From Emiliania huxleyi CCMP1516 (lineage: Eukaryota > Haptophyta > Isochrysidales > Noelaerhabdaceae): a stretch of DNA of 64,000 nucleotides. The first letter of the stretch is position 1, and the number at the start of each line of letters is the position of its first letter. Below the pieces are notes generated by a model. That model was not told where the DNA came from. It was given only the letters and a program-made list of their open reading frames with translations, and ran no database searches. The stretch lies in NCBI RefSeq assembly GCF_000372725.1, contig NW_005201240.1, forward strand, positions 1,434 to 65,433, given 5' to 3'. Positions 63,950-64,000 of the stretch are shown here, piece by piece. The translations under genes and the position numbers were made by a program.

Positions 63950-64000
63950 TGCGGGGCGGCGGGATGGGTGGGGTCGCTGGGTAGCGGGATGGGTGGGGTA

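Overview
The window is nuclear DNA of a very GC-rich, intron-bearing unicellular eukaryote, most likely a marine alga with a secondary plastid. I favour a haptophyte, with a pelagophyte-like stramenopile as the alternative. The basis is strong G/C third positions, short (60-75 nt) introns that very often begin with GC instead of GT, a thylakoid-lumen-type FKBP, a bestrophin with a signal-peptide-like leader, an OPR-RAP organelle RNA-binding protein, many glycosyltransferase-like genes, VKOR and presenilin. The species call is inference.

Layout. 1-5.3 kb: 3' part of a helical protein (possibly Tic110-like), a 931-bp inverted-repeat transposon, a repeat-rich gap and an unknown 268-residue protein. 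5.4-14.8 kb: mitoribosomal uS5m; on the opposite strand a long fusion gene (CAP-Gly, NZF zinc finger, two UIMs, UFD1, UBX); a conserved unknown; a lumenal FKBP. 15-19.7 kb: presenilin, then a LINE RNase H fragment split by a second copy of the same transposon, then an unknown gene. 21-27.5 kb: a secreted/membrane LNR-kringle-ShK-like protein, a helicase remnant and a small ER-type protein. 27.9-41.6 kb: a glycosyltransferase-like gene, a CoA-transferase/enoyl-CoA hydratase fusion, an OPR-RAP protein, a bestrophin and a GT31-like galactosyltransferase. 42.5-51 kb: a coiled-coil protein, a PP6R/SAPS subunit, a zinc-knuckle plus TrmY-like SPOUT methyltransferase, and a 2OG-Fe(II) oxygenase. 51-64 kb: a LINE endonuclease fragment, a two-repeat Myb protein, VKOR, a LINE 3' end, a CXXC zinc-finger protein and the 3' part of a LacZ-type GH2 beta-galactosidase.

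The genes are independent transcription units on both strands; I see no operon-like logic. Two features stand out. First, the fusion gene joins in one polypeptide several modules that usually sit on separate Cdc48/p97 cofactors; its exon junctions can be fixed from phase and homology, and an apparent stop between the two halves lies inside a GC-AG intron. Second, across at least 18 introns in more than ten genes, the first 10-32 nt of the intron is a copy of the first bases of the next exon. The remaining filler is either AT-rich DNA or about 10-bp tandem repeats drawn from a few families shared between unrelated genes. This looks like recent intron gain by duplication of target sequence, in a genome tolerant of GC donors.

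Limits: exon boundaries were set by eye from reading frame, GT/GC-AG rules and remembered family consensus sequences. No alignment, search or transcript evidence was available.
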